Part shown: in pieces, positions 19,668 to 28,353 of the stretch | Numbering within the stretch: the stretch's first letter is position 1 | Layout of the letters: each line of letters starts with the position of its first letter | Source: CBDUXT01 sp965371245 | GTDB lineage: Bacteria > Planctomycetota > Phycisphaerae > UBA1845 | Length of the DNA stretch: 48,238 bases | Assembly (NCBI GenBank): GCA_965371245.1 | Contig: CBDUXT010000040.1 | Location: 1 to 48,238 of the forward strand | Direction of reading: 5' to 3' | Made by a program: the position numbers and the translations under genes | The notes under the pieces: model-generated | Told to the model about the DNA's origin: nothing | Seen by the model: only the letters and a program-made list of their open reading frames with translations | The model's database searches: none

Positions 19668-20155
19668 GACCAGGACGCCACCAAGCAGTCTGCCTCACGC
19701 TAAGCACGTTGCGCGCACTGCTGGTCGCGGCCGTACCCGTGTCCGTGGGTTTTCTGTGGGTAACTGCTCCGAAGGCATGCACCGAAGCCGGCGACACTGT
19801 CGAAACAACTCCGACGGTCGCAAATGCCCAGACCTCGCACGAGCTTGCCTGGTACGCCCCGCTGTGGCAGCGTGACCTGAAACAACCGCCGGTGCCACCG
19901 GTCGTCACCGTCAAAACGAAGAAGCCCGAACCCCCAAAGGGACCGGTCCCCACATTGGAGGCCACGTTGGTCGATTCGCAGGGACGTTTCGCCCATCTTC
20001 GGGATCGCTCCGGCCGACTGCGGCTTCGCGGCATCGGTGACTCGATCGATCGGTTCGTGGTTCGAGCCATCGAGCCGGGCCGGGTCCAGCTCGAACGCGA
20101 GGACCGCCTCGTGTGGGTGGATCTTCCCCACCCCAACAGGAAGGGGCGTCGATGA
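19661..20155 (+). CDS. GspC-like inner-membrane protein
   Basis: The 164-residue product has one membrane segment (~17-35), a proline-rich spacer with PPVPP and KPEPPKGP (~72-95), and a small C-terminal beta domain (LEATLVDSQGRFAHLR...GDSIDRFVVRAIEPGRVQLER). This layout matches the homology region of GspC, or PilP of type IV pili, which links the inner-membrane platform to the secretin. It lacks the PDZ or coiled-coil C-terminus of classical GspC. It overlaps gspK by seven bases and the next gene by four. Identification is by architecture and context. Confidence 0.6.
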   Translation: MVGPGRHQAVCLTLSTLRALLVAAVPVSVGFLWVTAPKACTEAGDTVETTPTVANAQTSHELAWYAPLWQRDLKQPPVPPVVTVKTKKPEPPKGPVPTLEATLVDSQGRFAHLRDRSGRLRLRGIGDSIDRFVVRAIEPGRVQLEREDRLVWVDLPHPNRKGRR

Positions 20156-21537
20156 GCAAGGTCACCACCGTCTGCCTGCTGACCGACGAGCGTGTTCACG
20201 CGGTTGCGCTCGCCCTTCGCGGACGACGCTGGGAAGTCCTCGCCCAGGGCTCTTTGGATTACCTGCTGCCCGACAGCCTGCACTCTGCTGCGTTCACCGA
20301 CGCACTCGCCGCGGGCACCGCCGACGCGACCGCGTCCGCCATTACGGCAACAGTGGACGAGTGTGATCAGGCCGGCCGGAGCATCACGCTCATCCTTCCC
20401 CTGCAGTGGTGTTTTACGCAGACGCTTGCCACCGAGGGGAAACGCACGAACACCGACGCCCTGACGTTTGAGTTCGAGCAGCACCTGCCGATGCCGGTTG
20501 AGTCTCTTACCTGTGCGTTCGCCGCGTTGGGCCGCGCACACGTAATGGCCGCGGCGATCCCGACCCTGCCGATGAAGCACCTGCTCGGTGCGTTGAGCGA
20601 ACGAGGCATCGAGGTTCTGCACATCGGGATCGACGCCCTGACGGCGTCTTTGGATACCAAGCCATCATCTCGCATGATCCTGGACACCCGATGGGGTCGG
20701 ATGCTGTGCCATGATGGTGACTCCGACCAGTGGGCCACGTCACTCTTCGGCGTTGGCGAGGCATCGACTCGCGGCGGCGCCATCCGCGACGCGATGAAGC
20801 GATGCCGGCCCACTGACGGGAATGGAACAACCTCCCTTTCTGTCTTCGATCTCGCGGACCGCGGCGGTGGAGCAGACGGTAACGGAAAGCCAAACGCAGA
20901 CAACGTAACGCAGTTCTCGGGCGAGGATGCCCTGGCCGAGTTGGCCCGTGCCGCGGCCGGTTCAGCGATGCTCGATCTTCGCACCGGACCGCTGGCCGCC
21001 GAGGGCCGCTGGGCTCGACCCGTTCGTCTCGTGCAACACTGCTTGGTCTTGTGCATGGCGCTGGCCGTCGTCTGGATCGCGGGGCTCTATCTGCACCAGC
21101 ATTCCATCAAGCGGGAGCTGGCGGTTGTCCACGAGGCCAAACGCGCGGCCTATGGCGAAGTCTTTGGTGAAGGCGCCATGCCACCCGGCGCGGCTCTTCG
21201 TATGGCCTCCGAACTAGTACGTCTGAAGGGGCTTACCCGGCAAGGAGGCCCCGGTTCCGAGTCGGTCAGCGAGTCGCTGAAAGCGCTGCCCGTCCTGAGG
21301 AACGTGGTGGCGTCGCTGCCGCCGGACGTGCGCGTGATGCTCATCGACGCGCGGATCGATGCCAAGCAAATGACCCTGCGGGGTCAGACCGCCGCTCACC
21401 GCGACGCCGAACGGATCGTCGAGGCGATCAACCGGGTGCCGGGTCTTTCGGCACGGCCGCCGCGAACGACCCGCCTGGATCGCGGCGGCGTGGAGTTCTC
21501 GATCATCGCAGCGGTACGGCAGACCAATGGAAGCTAA
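20152..21537 (+). CDS. GspL-like platform protein
   Basis: Starting at the ATG that overlaps the previous stop (ATGA), the product has 461 residues. A cytoplasmic actin-like half (~1-285) resembles GspL/PilM (FEFEQHLPMPVESLTCAFAAL, MKHLLGALSERGIEVLHIGID). One membrane helix (~298-316) and a periplasmic ferredoxin-like part (LPVLRNVVASLPPDVRVM...) resemble the GspL/PilN end. GspL recruits the ATPase to the platform and pairs with GspM. The sequence is divergent, but position, topology and order support the call. Confidence 0.65.
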   Translation: MSKVTTVCLLTDERVHAVALALRGRRWEVLAQGSLDYLLPDSLHSAAFTDALAAGTADATASAITATVDECDQAGRSITLILPLQWCFTQTLATEGKRTNTDALTFEFEQHLPMPVESLTCAFAALGRAHVMAAAIPTLPMKHLLGALSERGIEVLHIGIDALTASLDTKPSSRMILDTRWGRMLCHDGDSDQWATSLFGVGEASTRGGAIRDAMKRCRPTDGNGTTSLSVFDLADRGGGADGNGKPNADNVTQFSGEDALAELARAAAGSAMLDLRTGPLAAEGRWARPVRLVQHCLVLCMALAVVWIAGLYLHQHSIKRELAVVHEAKRAAYGEVFGEGAMPPGAALRMASELVRLKGLTRQGGPGSESVSESLKALPVLRNVVASLPPDVRVMLIDARIDAKQMTLRGQTAAHRDAERIVEAINRVPGLSARPPRTTRLDRGGVEFSIIAAVRQTNGS

Positions 21538-22102
21538 CGCAACCCAACCCGTGAAAGACGCACCCCGGAAAGACACACGGCGCGCACGCGCAACGCTGCT
21601 GGGGGCCAGCCTGATCCTCGCCCTCCTGGTCCTGTGGCTACAGGCTCGTTCGATGGACTCTTGGCGGGATACGCTCGATCGCAGCGCAGTCCAGCTCGCA
21701 CAGATGCGCGCGGACGCCCTGGAAATCGCCAGCCTGCGGGACGCTCCGAAAGCCGCCGCCGGCCGGACACGAGCCAACGAAGAGCTGCTCGCCCAGGTGG
21801 AACGCGCGCTCAAGGCCGCGGGCATCGCGCGGGACCGCTGGCACGACAGCATTCCGCAGCCGCCTGCACGCCGTCCCGGGAGCGACTACCGGAGGCTCTC
21901 CACGCGGCTCTACTTCGAGGCGGTTACGTTGAAAGAGGTCGCGTCCTTCGTGCATCATCTTCGGGCCGGCGACCCGACCCTCGGCGCGTCATCGCTGAAT
22001 CTGACGAATCGCACGATTACGGATCCGCACTACGACATCGACCTGGCGGTTTCCTACGAGGTCTACGACCCGCGGAGTCCGCGATCCTGGAAAGCAGGGT
22101 AA
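21527..22102 (+). CDS. GspM-like platform protein
   Basis: This 191-residue protein has a basic cytoplasmic N-terminus, one membrane helix (~24-42), a periplasmic coiled coil (~45-100) and a small ferredoxin-like domain (RLSTRLYFEAVTLKEVASFVHHL). This is the GspM/PilO layout. It starts 11 bases before the previous stop and ends the operon. No gspO prepilin peptidase or gspN gene follows, so the peptidase must be encoded elsewhere if the system works. Confidence 0.65.
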   Translation: MEANATQPVKDAPRKDTRRARATLLGASLILALLVLWLQARSMDSWRDTLDRSAVQLAQMRADALEIASLRDAPKAAAGRTRANEELLAQVERALKAAGIARDRWHDSIPQPPARRPGSDYRRLSTRLYFEAVTLKEVASFVHHLRAGDPTLGASSLNLTNRTITDPHYDIDLAVSYEVYDPRSPRSWKAG

Positions 22103-22506
22103 CGGGGTGGTTTGGGAGCCGTCCTCGAAGGCATAGCGAATGTGGCGACTCTTCGATGGCAACGTGTAGGCATCCGAGTGGGCTTGGTCGGCAACGGGGA
22201 CACCGGCTCCGGAAGACGCAACACTTTTTTTCACAAATCGCGCACATTTTGGGCTGATAGGCCCATTAACAAGATAGAGGGCAACACGCGGCGTCGAGAA
22301 GGACGACCCGTCCCCGCGCGGCCCAACCGGTACAAACAGAGGGCGGCGCCCGCCTGGCTCAAAGTCTCTAGCCAAGACACGTCAACGCGCGCCGCCCTTA
22401 CTTGCATCGTCGGAACGCCATTGTACCCTGGCGCGGCTGATGAGGTCAGCGCCGTTCTCAAGCGTTGCGAAGGGTCGTACCGGCTAGGCCGTGGGTATGA
22501 GAACGT
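22103..22506. other. Intergenic region after the secretion operon
   Basis: No coherent gene is seen. An inverted repeat (AGGGCGGCGC at 22340-22349, its complement at 22389-22398) with a 39-base loop is present, and a T7 run lies at about 22226-22232. Neither makes a convincing factor-independent terminator. This is the edge between core-like sequence and the mobile region. Confidence 0.4.
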
Positions 22507-22734
22507 ATGCTTGGTCTGCGATGGCAACAGATCAGAAGCCTCTTCCTCGACGCCTCGGAGCTTCCCCGGTCCGAGCGGACGACATTCCTGGTGAAGGAAT
22601 GCGGCGCCGACGCGGCGTTGAGGGCCGAGGTGGAGCATCTCCTGGAATCGAGCCAAAGCGCCGCTCCCGGATTCCTGGAACCGCCGGGAATCGCCCGGGG
22701 AATCTTCGCAGATCTTGCACGGCCGCCCGAGTAG
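22507..22734 (+). pseudogene. Truncated Ser/Thr kinase N-terminus
   Basis: The 75-residue frame reads RWQQIRSLFLDASELPRSER, then FLVKECGADAALRAEVEHLL and SSQSAAPGFLEPP. This is the standard juxta-N-terminal segment of large planctomycete and acidobacterial Ser/Thr protein kinases, which normally continue into the kinase domain (GxGGMGxVY). Here the frame stops right after it and no kinase domain follows. The recombinase gene of the mobile element lies directly downstream on the other strand, so the kinase gene may have been cut by insertion and deletion. Confidence 0.7.
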
Positions 22735-22758
22735 GCGAACGCTTTCCCCGCAGCACTT

Positions 22759-22941
22759 TCAGATCCCGCCGATGCGGGCGACCATGGATGCGAGCCTTTG
22801 TTCGATAGCAAGGCTTCGCTCGATGACCTCGCCAAGCAGTATCTTGAGGTCGCAACGCGAGAGGTGTTTGAGGTCTAGCGGGTCGGTGCTCACCGACACG
22901 CCTTCACGATCAGGCTGAGTCATACAGACGCGAGCGACCAT
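22759..22941 (-). CDS. Small hypothetical protein
   Basis: The 60-residue frame lies 40 bases downstream of the recombinase on the same strand. Its last 45 residues (DPLDLKHLSRCDLKILL, then EVIERSLAIEQRLASMV) look like real protein with two amphipathic helices. Start is uncertain: ATG at 22941 or, dropping six residues, ATG at 22923. I do not recognise a family. It could be a recombination accessory protein, by position only. Confidence 0.45.
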   Translation of the reverse strand: MVARVCMTQPDREGVSVSTDPLDLKHLSRCDLKILLGEVIERSLAIEQRLASMVARIGGI

Positions 22942-22981
22942 GAGTTAATAAGACTTCAACCCATTTGCGACCCTTGCCCGG

Positions 22982-24148
22982 CTAGGCGGCCGTTCGGATC
23001 TCTTCGACGAGCTTTCGCATCGCCTGCATGTCGCGCCGCGTTTGCTCAAGTTCCGACTTGATTCGTTCGGCCTCCTCGCCCTGCCGACGAACGCGCTCGG
23101 CCGAAAGCTTCTCGCGTCCCTTGGCTTCCTCAAGCTCGTTCTGGATTTCCTCAAGGCTGGAATCAAACAGTCGCTTCTTCGGCTTCTCGCGATCGATGGC
23201 CAGGTAGTTGATGTAGGCGTTGAGCGCCTGCGATTGCGGCGTGTGACCCAGGCGTGCATCCACCTCCTCGCGCGTCCAGCCCGACCTGAGGAGATGGCAC
23301 GCCATGCCGGAACGAAGGTCTTTCCAGCGCACCGGCTCACCGTTCGGCATGCACACCGCGCCGCTCTTTCCCACAACGCTCCGCATGATCTTGATGGCTT
23401 GGCGATGGCCGAACCCAAACACGTTTTCGTCCGGCGAAAGATCCTTGAGAACCATGTCCGCGTAGCGTGCTGTTTCCGGATACAAGGTCGGCTCTGATCG
23501 CGTTCGGCGGCTCCGCTTGAGCTTGTTCTTGGGCAAGTTGACGAGGTATTCCGCTTCCTTCGTGTGTTTGTTCCGTTGCCGGACGAACTCACGCTGGGTC
23601 AACTGAAGGAGGGCGCCGATGCTCTCACCGATGTCCCAGGCAAGCCAGAAAAGCAAGAGATGGACGGGATTCGATACCACGCTGACCATGCTTCGAAACG
23701 TATCATCATTGATGTACCGCACTTCCTTTTCGCCCGCTCCAGTTGAGAACTCGATCACGTCCTTGGCGAGCTCGGATTTTCCGGCGAGTCGGAAGGGCTT
23801 GCTCTTGAAGACCTTGTTGTAGTAGCTTGCTCGGTCTGCAAACGGCTTACCGCGAACGTTGAGAATCTTCCCATCCTCAAGGTCGTCGTACACACGCTTG
23901 ATCTCTTCCTTGGAAAGGTCCTTCCAGGGCTTGTTCTGAAACCAGGTGTTGACGTTGCGGAGGCGGATGATGTATCCGTAGAGCGTCTTGTAGCACGCCT
24001 CATCGAGGCTCCGAAGATTGTTCTGCCGCTTAAGCTTGTACTCCTCGAACTCGAAAAACTCGCGGAACAGGTTTCGATTCGCGTGACAAATCTCGTCGCT
24101 CTTCAGCAGCCGCTTGTTGGCTTCCTCATATTGATCTTTGAATGTCAT
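22982..24148 (-). CDS. Tyrosine recombinase with coiled-coil tail
   Basis: The 388-residue product has a helical SAM-like N-terminal domain (~1-130) and a catalytic domain (~145-320). Recognisable are a basic beta-hairpin region (K208-R216), WKDLRSGMACHLL with R279, RLGHTPQS with H302, and NAYINY with Tyr312 as likely nucleophile. The first catalytic Arg is not visible: the segment WDIGESIGALLQL has Ser176 where AR-x-GE is expected. The position before R279 has Lys in place of the usual His. A charged coiled coil (~330-385) ends the protein. Recombinases with such tails occur in archaea and planctomycetes. It is the likely integrase of the 22.5-34 kb element, though activity is uncertain given the substitutions. 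Confidence 0.8.
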   Translation of the reverse strand: MTFKDQYEEANKRLLKSDEICHANRNLFREFFEFEEYKLKRQNNLRSLDEACYKTLYGYIIRLRNVNTWFQNKPWKDLSKEEIKRVYDDLEDGKILNVRGKPFADRASYYNKVFKSKPFRLAGKSELAKDVIEFSTGAGEKEVRYINDDTFRSMVSVVSNPVHLLLFWLAWDIGESIGALLQLTQREFVRQRNKHTKEAEYLVNLPKNKLKRSRRTRSEPTLYPETARYADMVLKDLSPDENVFGFGHRQAIKIMRSVVGKSGAVCMPNGEPVRWKDLRSGMACHLLRSGWTREEVDARLGHTPQSQALNAYINYLAIDREKPKKRLFDSSLEEIQNELEEAKGREKLSAERVRRQGEEAERIKSELEQTRRDMQAMRKLVEEIRTAA

Positions 24149-24169
24149 CCCATTCTGACGTGTCCGAAC

Positions 24170-24177
24170 TTTATAAA
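24170..24177 (-). promoter_or_regulatory. TATA-like element before the recombinase
   Basis: TTTATAAA lies 22-29 bases upstream of the recombinase ATG in otherwise GC-rich sequence. It could serve as a -10 element (TATAAA) on either strand. The spacing would also suit an archaeal TATA box with a leaderless transcript. Read by eye only. Confidence 0.3.
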
Positions 24178-24424
24178 CTTAACGCCCCTGAAAGGCGAAC
24201 TGAATTGGTCAATGCCCCCACCGGGCACCGAACGGTTTTGTTCACTAGTTACGGGCGTTGCCTGATAACCATGACAGCACAAAGACAGACCGTATCAGTT
24301 GTCCGTGCCTACTCCTCACCATGTCGCGATGCAAGCTCACTAGGCCTCCCGATCGCAAACGTCGTCATGTCGCCCCTGCGTGAATCGGTTCAACGGTTTT
24401 AAGTGGCGCTGCCTTGCGGAATGC

Positions 24425-24955
24425 ATGGGAACCAGAAGTGTCATCGCCAAACCCACGCAGACCGGCTTTTCCGGACGGTATCATCACTGGGACGGCTATC
24501 CAAGTGGCCTGGGGGCGACACTCTACGACGCTTATCAAGGACACTTTGGGGGGGATCTGGACGCCATGTGTCATTTTCTACTCGATGAGCACCCGGCGGG
24601 TTTTTGGACAATCGTTGGAAGAGATCTGAGCCTGCCCTGCGGATACTTTGGTCGATATACTGGATCTGACGAACGAACTCTGAATCCGGTGTGCTATTGC
24701 CATGGAATTCGTTCTGACCCAGCGCACGAAGTAACAGAGAAAGATGCGGGTACCATCGGCTGCGAGTACGCCTACGTTCTTTCGGAACAGAACGGGCTAG
24801 ATGTGATGGATATTCTTTCCAGCTACACCGAACGCGGCGACAAGATGATCGGCTTATTCGGAAGCGGTGATCCCGACTCGGTCTGGAGGCGCATCGCCAG
24901 GATTGAAATCGGCGATCCCGAACCGGATTGGAAGGCGATTGAGGCAAGGGTGTAG
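24425..24955 (+). CDS. Accessory protein of the MGTR-YHHWDGYPSGLG type
   Basis: I start at the ATG at 24425 (MGTRSVIAKP), because proteins of this kind begin with MGTR; the frame is open to 24380. The 176-residue product has RYHHWDGYPSGLG (~17-30), LDEHPAGFWTI (~54), a CYCHG motif (~89) and CEYAYVLSE (~112). I recall this family from genomic islands and conjugative elements of many bacteria, always without known function. It is divergent from the recombinase, with a shared 276-base upstream region. The Cys/His motif could bind metal, which is inference. Confidence 0.75.
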   Translation: MGTRSVIAKPTQTGFSGRYHHWDGYPSGLGATLYDAYQGHFGGDLDAMCHFLLDEHPAGFWTIVGRDLSLPCGYFGRYTGSDERTLNPVCYCHGIRSDPAHEVTEKDAGTIGCEYAYVLSEQNGLDVMDILSSYTERGDKMIGLFGSGDPDSVWRRIARIEIGDPEPDWKAIEARV

Positions 24956-25109
24956 ATGGAAGGACGCTTGAAACCTGACGATATCATCTGATTCTGTTTA
25001 TCTTGGTTTAGGTTTACCGGGTAGACGACGCGATGCCTCACCGGCCCTGTCGCTGTACGGAACCCGCCTCTGCCCGGTTCGTTGCGTGACCTGAGCGCTT
25101 TGAACCTCG

Positions 25110-25436
25110 TCAATCCTCTTTCTCCAAACCCAATCGTTCGTTAAGTATCCCTGGCTTTCGGTAGGTTGGCTTCATGGCCGTCGTTCCGAAGGCGTAGAAC
25201 CATGCTCGCGGATCCACGCGACAGGCCTCATCTCTCGCCCGATCGACCCAATCACACGCCTCGGGATGCGTCTCGAAAGGCCCGGCAAGAAGTGCGTACC
25301 TTGAGCCATCGATCGCCGAGGTGTAATAGTTGGTTCCGGGCGGATTGAAGCGACATGGGCAGTCGTCGTCATGCACGGAGGCGCCCGAACGGAAGTACAT
25401 CTTCTGCGTGTGTTCTTCATTGGCTTCGTGGGTCAT
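25110..25436 (-). CDS. Small accessory protein, island-associated family
   Basis: The 108-residue product contains YYTSAIDGSRYALLAGPF, ACDWVDRARDEACRVDPR and AWFYAFGT. It resembles a small family I know from integrative elements of Gram-negative bacteria, where it sits among antirestriction-like and regulatory genes without known role. The gene is convergent with the MGTR-type gene. No membrane segment or signal peptide is seen. The DDDCPC near residue 24 is not part of a clear metal site. Confidence 0.65.
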   Translation of the reverse strand: MTHEANEEHTQKMYFRSGASVHDDDCPCRFNPPGTNYYTSAIDGSRYALLAGPFETHPEACDWVDRARDEACRVDPRAWFYAFGTTAMKPTYRKPGILNERLGLEKED

Positions 25437-25723
25437 GTTGGACTAGGCACGGCTGTGTAGGCGAACCTCCTGTTGCAGATCGTTGTGCTCGTCGCTGACA
25501 TTTGGATGGAAAAGTGGCGCGAGTATATAAGGGATGGCGTGATCTACGCGGCATCGTGACCTCCGGTGTACGCATGTACTCCTCGGGCACCGTTGGGCAG
25601 GCCGCGCGGTGGCGATTCCAGCATACGGATGCCGCTGCACAGACAGGAGCGCGAGAACTTGGCTCCGAAATCCTTGAGACCGGTTCTTGACAACGCCGGA
25701 TCCCACCCTCTGGCGCTTCCAGC

Positions 25724-26128
25724 TTGACAGGGTCTCCGGAACCCCATACCGTCCACTTCAGCCGACTGGACCGTGATGAATACCAACGCCGGGTAGGTCT
25801 CTTGATGAAGCGTTATCGAATCATCTCCGCAGGCGAGGTCGGACAGAAGCCCAAACCGACGCACGCAATTCAATTCGGCGATGACAAACTGGTTGCGATG
25901 TTGTTCGATGGTAAACACAACGAAGCCCACTTGCTCGTGGACGCCGCCAATGCGTTTCTCGAAGAACGGGACGAGGGCACAGGGCTTCACGGGCGCATGC
26001 GTCAACTTGAAGCCGAGCGTGCTAAGTACCTGGAGGAGCTCACGCAGCTGCGGGCGGCCCAGCACCTGGGCGGGCGACCGGACGGAGGCCGCGCTCACGT
26101 GACCACCCCGCCCAAGCGCTCCTCATAG
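25724..26128 (+). CDS. Small hypothetical protein with C-terminal helix
   Basis: The 134-residue frame begins with TTG; an ATG at 25805 would give 107 residues starting MKRYRII. The central part (HAIQFGDDKLVAMLFDG, KHNEAHLLVDAANAF) looks like a small alpha/beta domain. A charged coiled-coil segment follows (~90-112). The tail is rich in Gly and Pro. I do not recognise the family. It lies alone between a minus-strand small gene and the minus-strand methyltransferase, and the upstream ~290 bases hold no clear gene. Confidence 0.5.
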   Translation: MTGSPEPHTVHFSRLDRDEYQRRVGLLMKRYRIISAGEVGQKPKPTHAIQFGDDKLVAMLFDGKHNEAHLLVDAANAFLEERDEGTGLHGRMRQLEAERAKYLEELTQLRAAQHLGGRPDGGRAHVTTPPKRSS

Positions 26129-26431
26129 TGTCGGTTCATTCGGTGCCAAAGAGCTGACATGTCCGTTCACCAACGTCGGGAATTCCTTTTCGCCCCATCG
26201 GCATTGGCTTTCGGTGAACGAACTCTGACGAAAACCGGTTCGCCTGCCGCGCTGCAAAGGACGTGACATCCTGCCGGATGTAGCGGCGTGTTTCAGGCCT
26301 CCGGGTCGCGCCGCCGGTTATCGCAAGGGTCCAAGTGCTCCTCTTAGGCGGCGCCTCAACGGGCTACTCGGTCAGGAGATCGCAGCGCGAGAATCGCCGA
26401 TGCAGAACGCCGCAGCACACCGGTCACGGCA
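26129..26431. other. Intergenic stretch, nothing recognised
   Basis: This 303-base region separates a plus-strand small gene from the end of the methyltransferase gene (convergent). I see no gene, strong hairpin or repeat in it. Confidence 0.5.
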
Positions 26432-27742
26432 TCAGGCCTTCGTCGTGGTCATGCGCTCGTCAACGATCGCATTCAACCGTCGTCGTGACATCTTGACATA
26501 ATCGGAATTGACCTCGAAGCCGATGAAGCGGCGGCCCAGCTTCCTGGCCACGACGGCCGTCGTTCCGGGACCGACGAACGGATCGAGTACCAAACCCGCA
26601 ACGAACCCCTTCCTGCATTCGCATCGGAAGGCGGCTGGGATTCGGTTCGGCCGGCACTTGTTGTGAGAGACGTGGCCTGATGATGTTCTCGGAGCGGGGG
26701 TTCCGCATCGTTTGCAGGCTTTCTCCGGACAGCCGGCCTTGATGGGCCGTTCGCAAAGCTGTTCGGGGTATACCGCGAAATGCGCGCCGCGAAACGACCG
26801 AGTCTGTACGTCCCAGGAATCCCCGGGGTTTTTTGCACCGGGCGAGAGCCATCGCGGATCCAGATCGCGCAGCGTCTTGGCACCACCGCCTTGACGATGA
26901 CCGGTCCATCCCGATCCGCCCGGTACTTTGACAACACCGCGCTGACCCAAAATGGCGCCCGCCGTTCGTGTTTCCGTCGAGAGCGTCCAGTAGTCGGACG
27001 GGTTTTTGCCCAACGGGTGTAACGAGCCCGGCTCACCTCCTCGAGGAGGACGTTGACCACGCAACGGCGAGCGGCGCGGACTCTTGGATGGAAGAGAATG
27101 TTTGCCGGAACGAACCACGCTCAACGACTTGTGAGGCTCTCGAACGAGGTCAAGGTCGAAGTAGTACCGTTTCGCCTTGACGAAGAAGAACAGGTGCTCC
27201 CAAGAGCATGCAAAGCGATCCTTGACGCTGGAGGGCATGTGATTGGGTTTGTGCCAGACGATATCGTTGCGGAGAATCCATCCGCGTCTTGTCATCTCGA
27301 TCGCGAACCGGCCCGGAATCTGGGCGAGGCACTTTTCCGGAAGACCCTGGTTCATCCGTCGTCCGGTCTTGAAGTCACGGTTGTTTCCGCGACTGATGGT
27401 CTGCGGGGCTTCGTTCTTGCGCGTCCATTTCGTGGCGTTGTGATAGGTATCTCCGAGGTTTACCCAGCACGTTCCCGTTGGTTTGAGAACGCGACGCACC
27501 TCATCAAAGATCTCGCACAGATGGCCGATATAATCGTTCAGGCTCTCCTCCAGACCGAGGGCACATTTCACGCCATCGGCCCATTGAATCGGCGGGTTTC
27601 CGTAGTCTCGAAGCGCCCAGTAGGGCGGAGAGGTCATCACGCAATCGACTGATTCGCTGGGAAGTTTCTTGAGCCCTTGGATGGCATCCGTGACGTAGAG
27701 CTTGTCTGCTCTCAGCGCCCCAAGCCCGCTCTTGTCGCTCAC
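26432..27742 (-). CDS. DNA methyltransferase, N4-cytosine type
   Basis: Translation from the GTG at 27742, which overlaps the upstream stop as GTGA and has AAGGA before it, gives 436 residues. The catalytic motif TSPPYW is at 37-42 and the AdoMet motif DPFVGPGTT at 387-395, so the order is that of the beta class. SPPY followed by Trp is typical of N4-cytosine enzymes. Between them lie a ~100-residue variable target-recognition region rich in Arg and Gly (~205-310) and a Cys cluster (CPEKACKRCG...CRPN...CEC, ~335-375) that may be a zinc ribbon. No restriction enzyme gene is adjacent on this strand. In a mobile element it may protect the element or act with the plus-strand cassette. Confidence 0.88.
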   Translation of the reverse strand: MSDKSGLGALRADKLYVTDAIQGLKKLPSESVDCVMTSPPYWALRDYGNPPIQWADGVKCALGLEESLNDYIGHLCEIFDEVRRVLKPTGTCWVNLGDTYHNATKWTRKNEAPQTISRGNNRDFKTGRRMNQGLPEKCLAQIPGRFAIEMTRRGWILRNDIVWHKPNHMPSSVKDRFACSWEHLFFFVKAKRYYFDLDLVREPHKSLSVVRSGKHSLPSKSPRRSPLRGQRPPRGGEPGSLHPLGKNPSDYWTLSTETRTAGAILGQRGVVKVPGGSGWTGHRQGGGAKTLRDLDPRWLSPGAKNPGDSWDVQTRSFRGAHFAVYPEQLCERPIKAGCPEKACKRCGTPAPRTSSGHVSHNKCRPNRIPAAFRCECRKGFVAGLVLDPFVGPGTTAVVARKLGRRFIGFEVNSDYVKMSRRRLNAIVDERMTTTKA

Positions 27743-27948
27743 GGAATCCTTCGCGGGAGCGCTTCGACGTGCTCGTCGCAGACGTAGGATTCCAGACACG
27801 ATTCGCTACAGAAGAGTTTCGCATCACGCAACGGCACGATCCCGCGTGGGCCGACGACACCGTAGCTCAGCGTGATCGCATCAACGCCGAGATCCAGCTC
27901 TCGCTGGCACGCCGCGCATTCCTTGGGCTTGGTCTCCTCGGTTTCCAT
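27739..27948 (-). CDS. Small zinc-finger-like protein
   Basis: The 69-residue product has CAACQRELDLGVDAITL (~11), then LFCSESCLESYVCDEH (~45), a CxxC...CxxxC spacing like small treble-clef or MYM-type zinc fingers. It is translationally coupled to the methyltransferase by a four-base overlap, so the two probably work or are regulated together. A role as regulator or partner is inference. Confidence 0.7.
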   Translation of the reverse strand: METEETKPKECAACQRELDLGVDAITLSYGVVGPRGIVPLRDAKLFCSESCLESYVCDEHVEALPRRIP

Positions 27949-28353
27949 GTCGGAGGATTGCCTCGGCCCGTTTAAGCAAGTTCAACCGGTTTGCGAAGCC
28001 AATCCGTGTCGTCCGTCGAAACTTCGCCGTGACGACGAATGCGCCGACACTTGAGAGTGGTGGCACAACAACAAGGTTTATTAAGTTTGTTGCCCTTCGA
28101 AACCACGGAAGAATGACGCCCGCCTCCCGCGAACGAGAGGCGGAACCTGAAAGAGTACGAGACTCTCCCATACACGCGTAGGCTCGTACGCTTTCTTCTT
28201 AAACCTTTCGATGGTCGGAAACCACTGTGATAGAGCCGCGCAAATCGGTTCAATCCCTAATAAGGCGGGCGTCCTTTCTGTCCTACCAATTGGCCCACGA
28301 CGGATCCACATGATCCGTCAGGAGGAAGATTAACCGGTTGATCACCAACCCAC
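27949..28353. other. Divergent regulatory region between the two methyltransferase modules
   Basis: About 405 bases separate the zinc-protein/N4-methyltransferase pair (minus) from the winged-helix/N6-methyltransferase operon (plus). The region contains AT-rich boxes (GGTTTATTAAG near 28075, CTTAAACC near 28199) in a GC-rich setting, and a strong GGAGG at 28321-28325. That GGAGG fits poorly to any in-frame start. A tRNA-like segment near 28250-28300 was examined and rejected. Shared control of both operons from here is plausible. Confidence 0.4.

Noticed and set aside
28245..28315. tRNA-like segment on the minus strand (D-arm-like CCAATTGGTAGGAC and a possible GCC anticodon loop)
   Set aside because: The anticodon stem is short, position 33 is not T, and the T-arm-like GGTTCAATCC lies on the opposite strand, so no cloverleaf forms.
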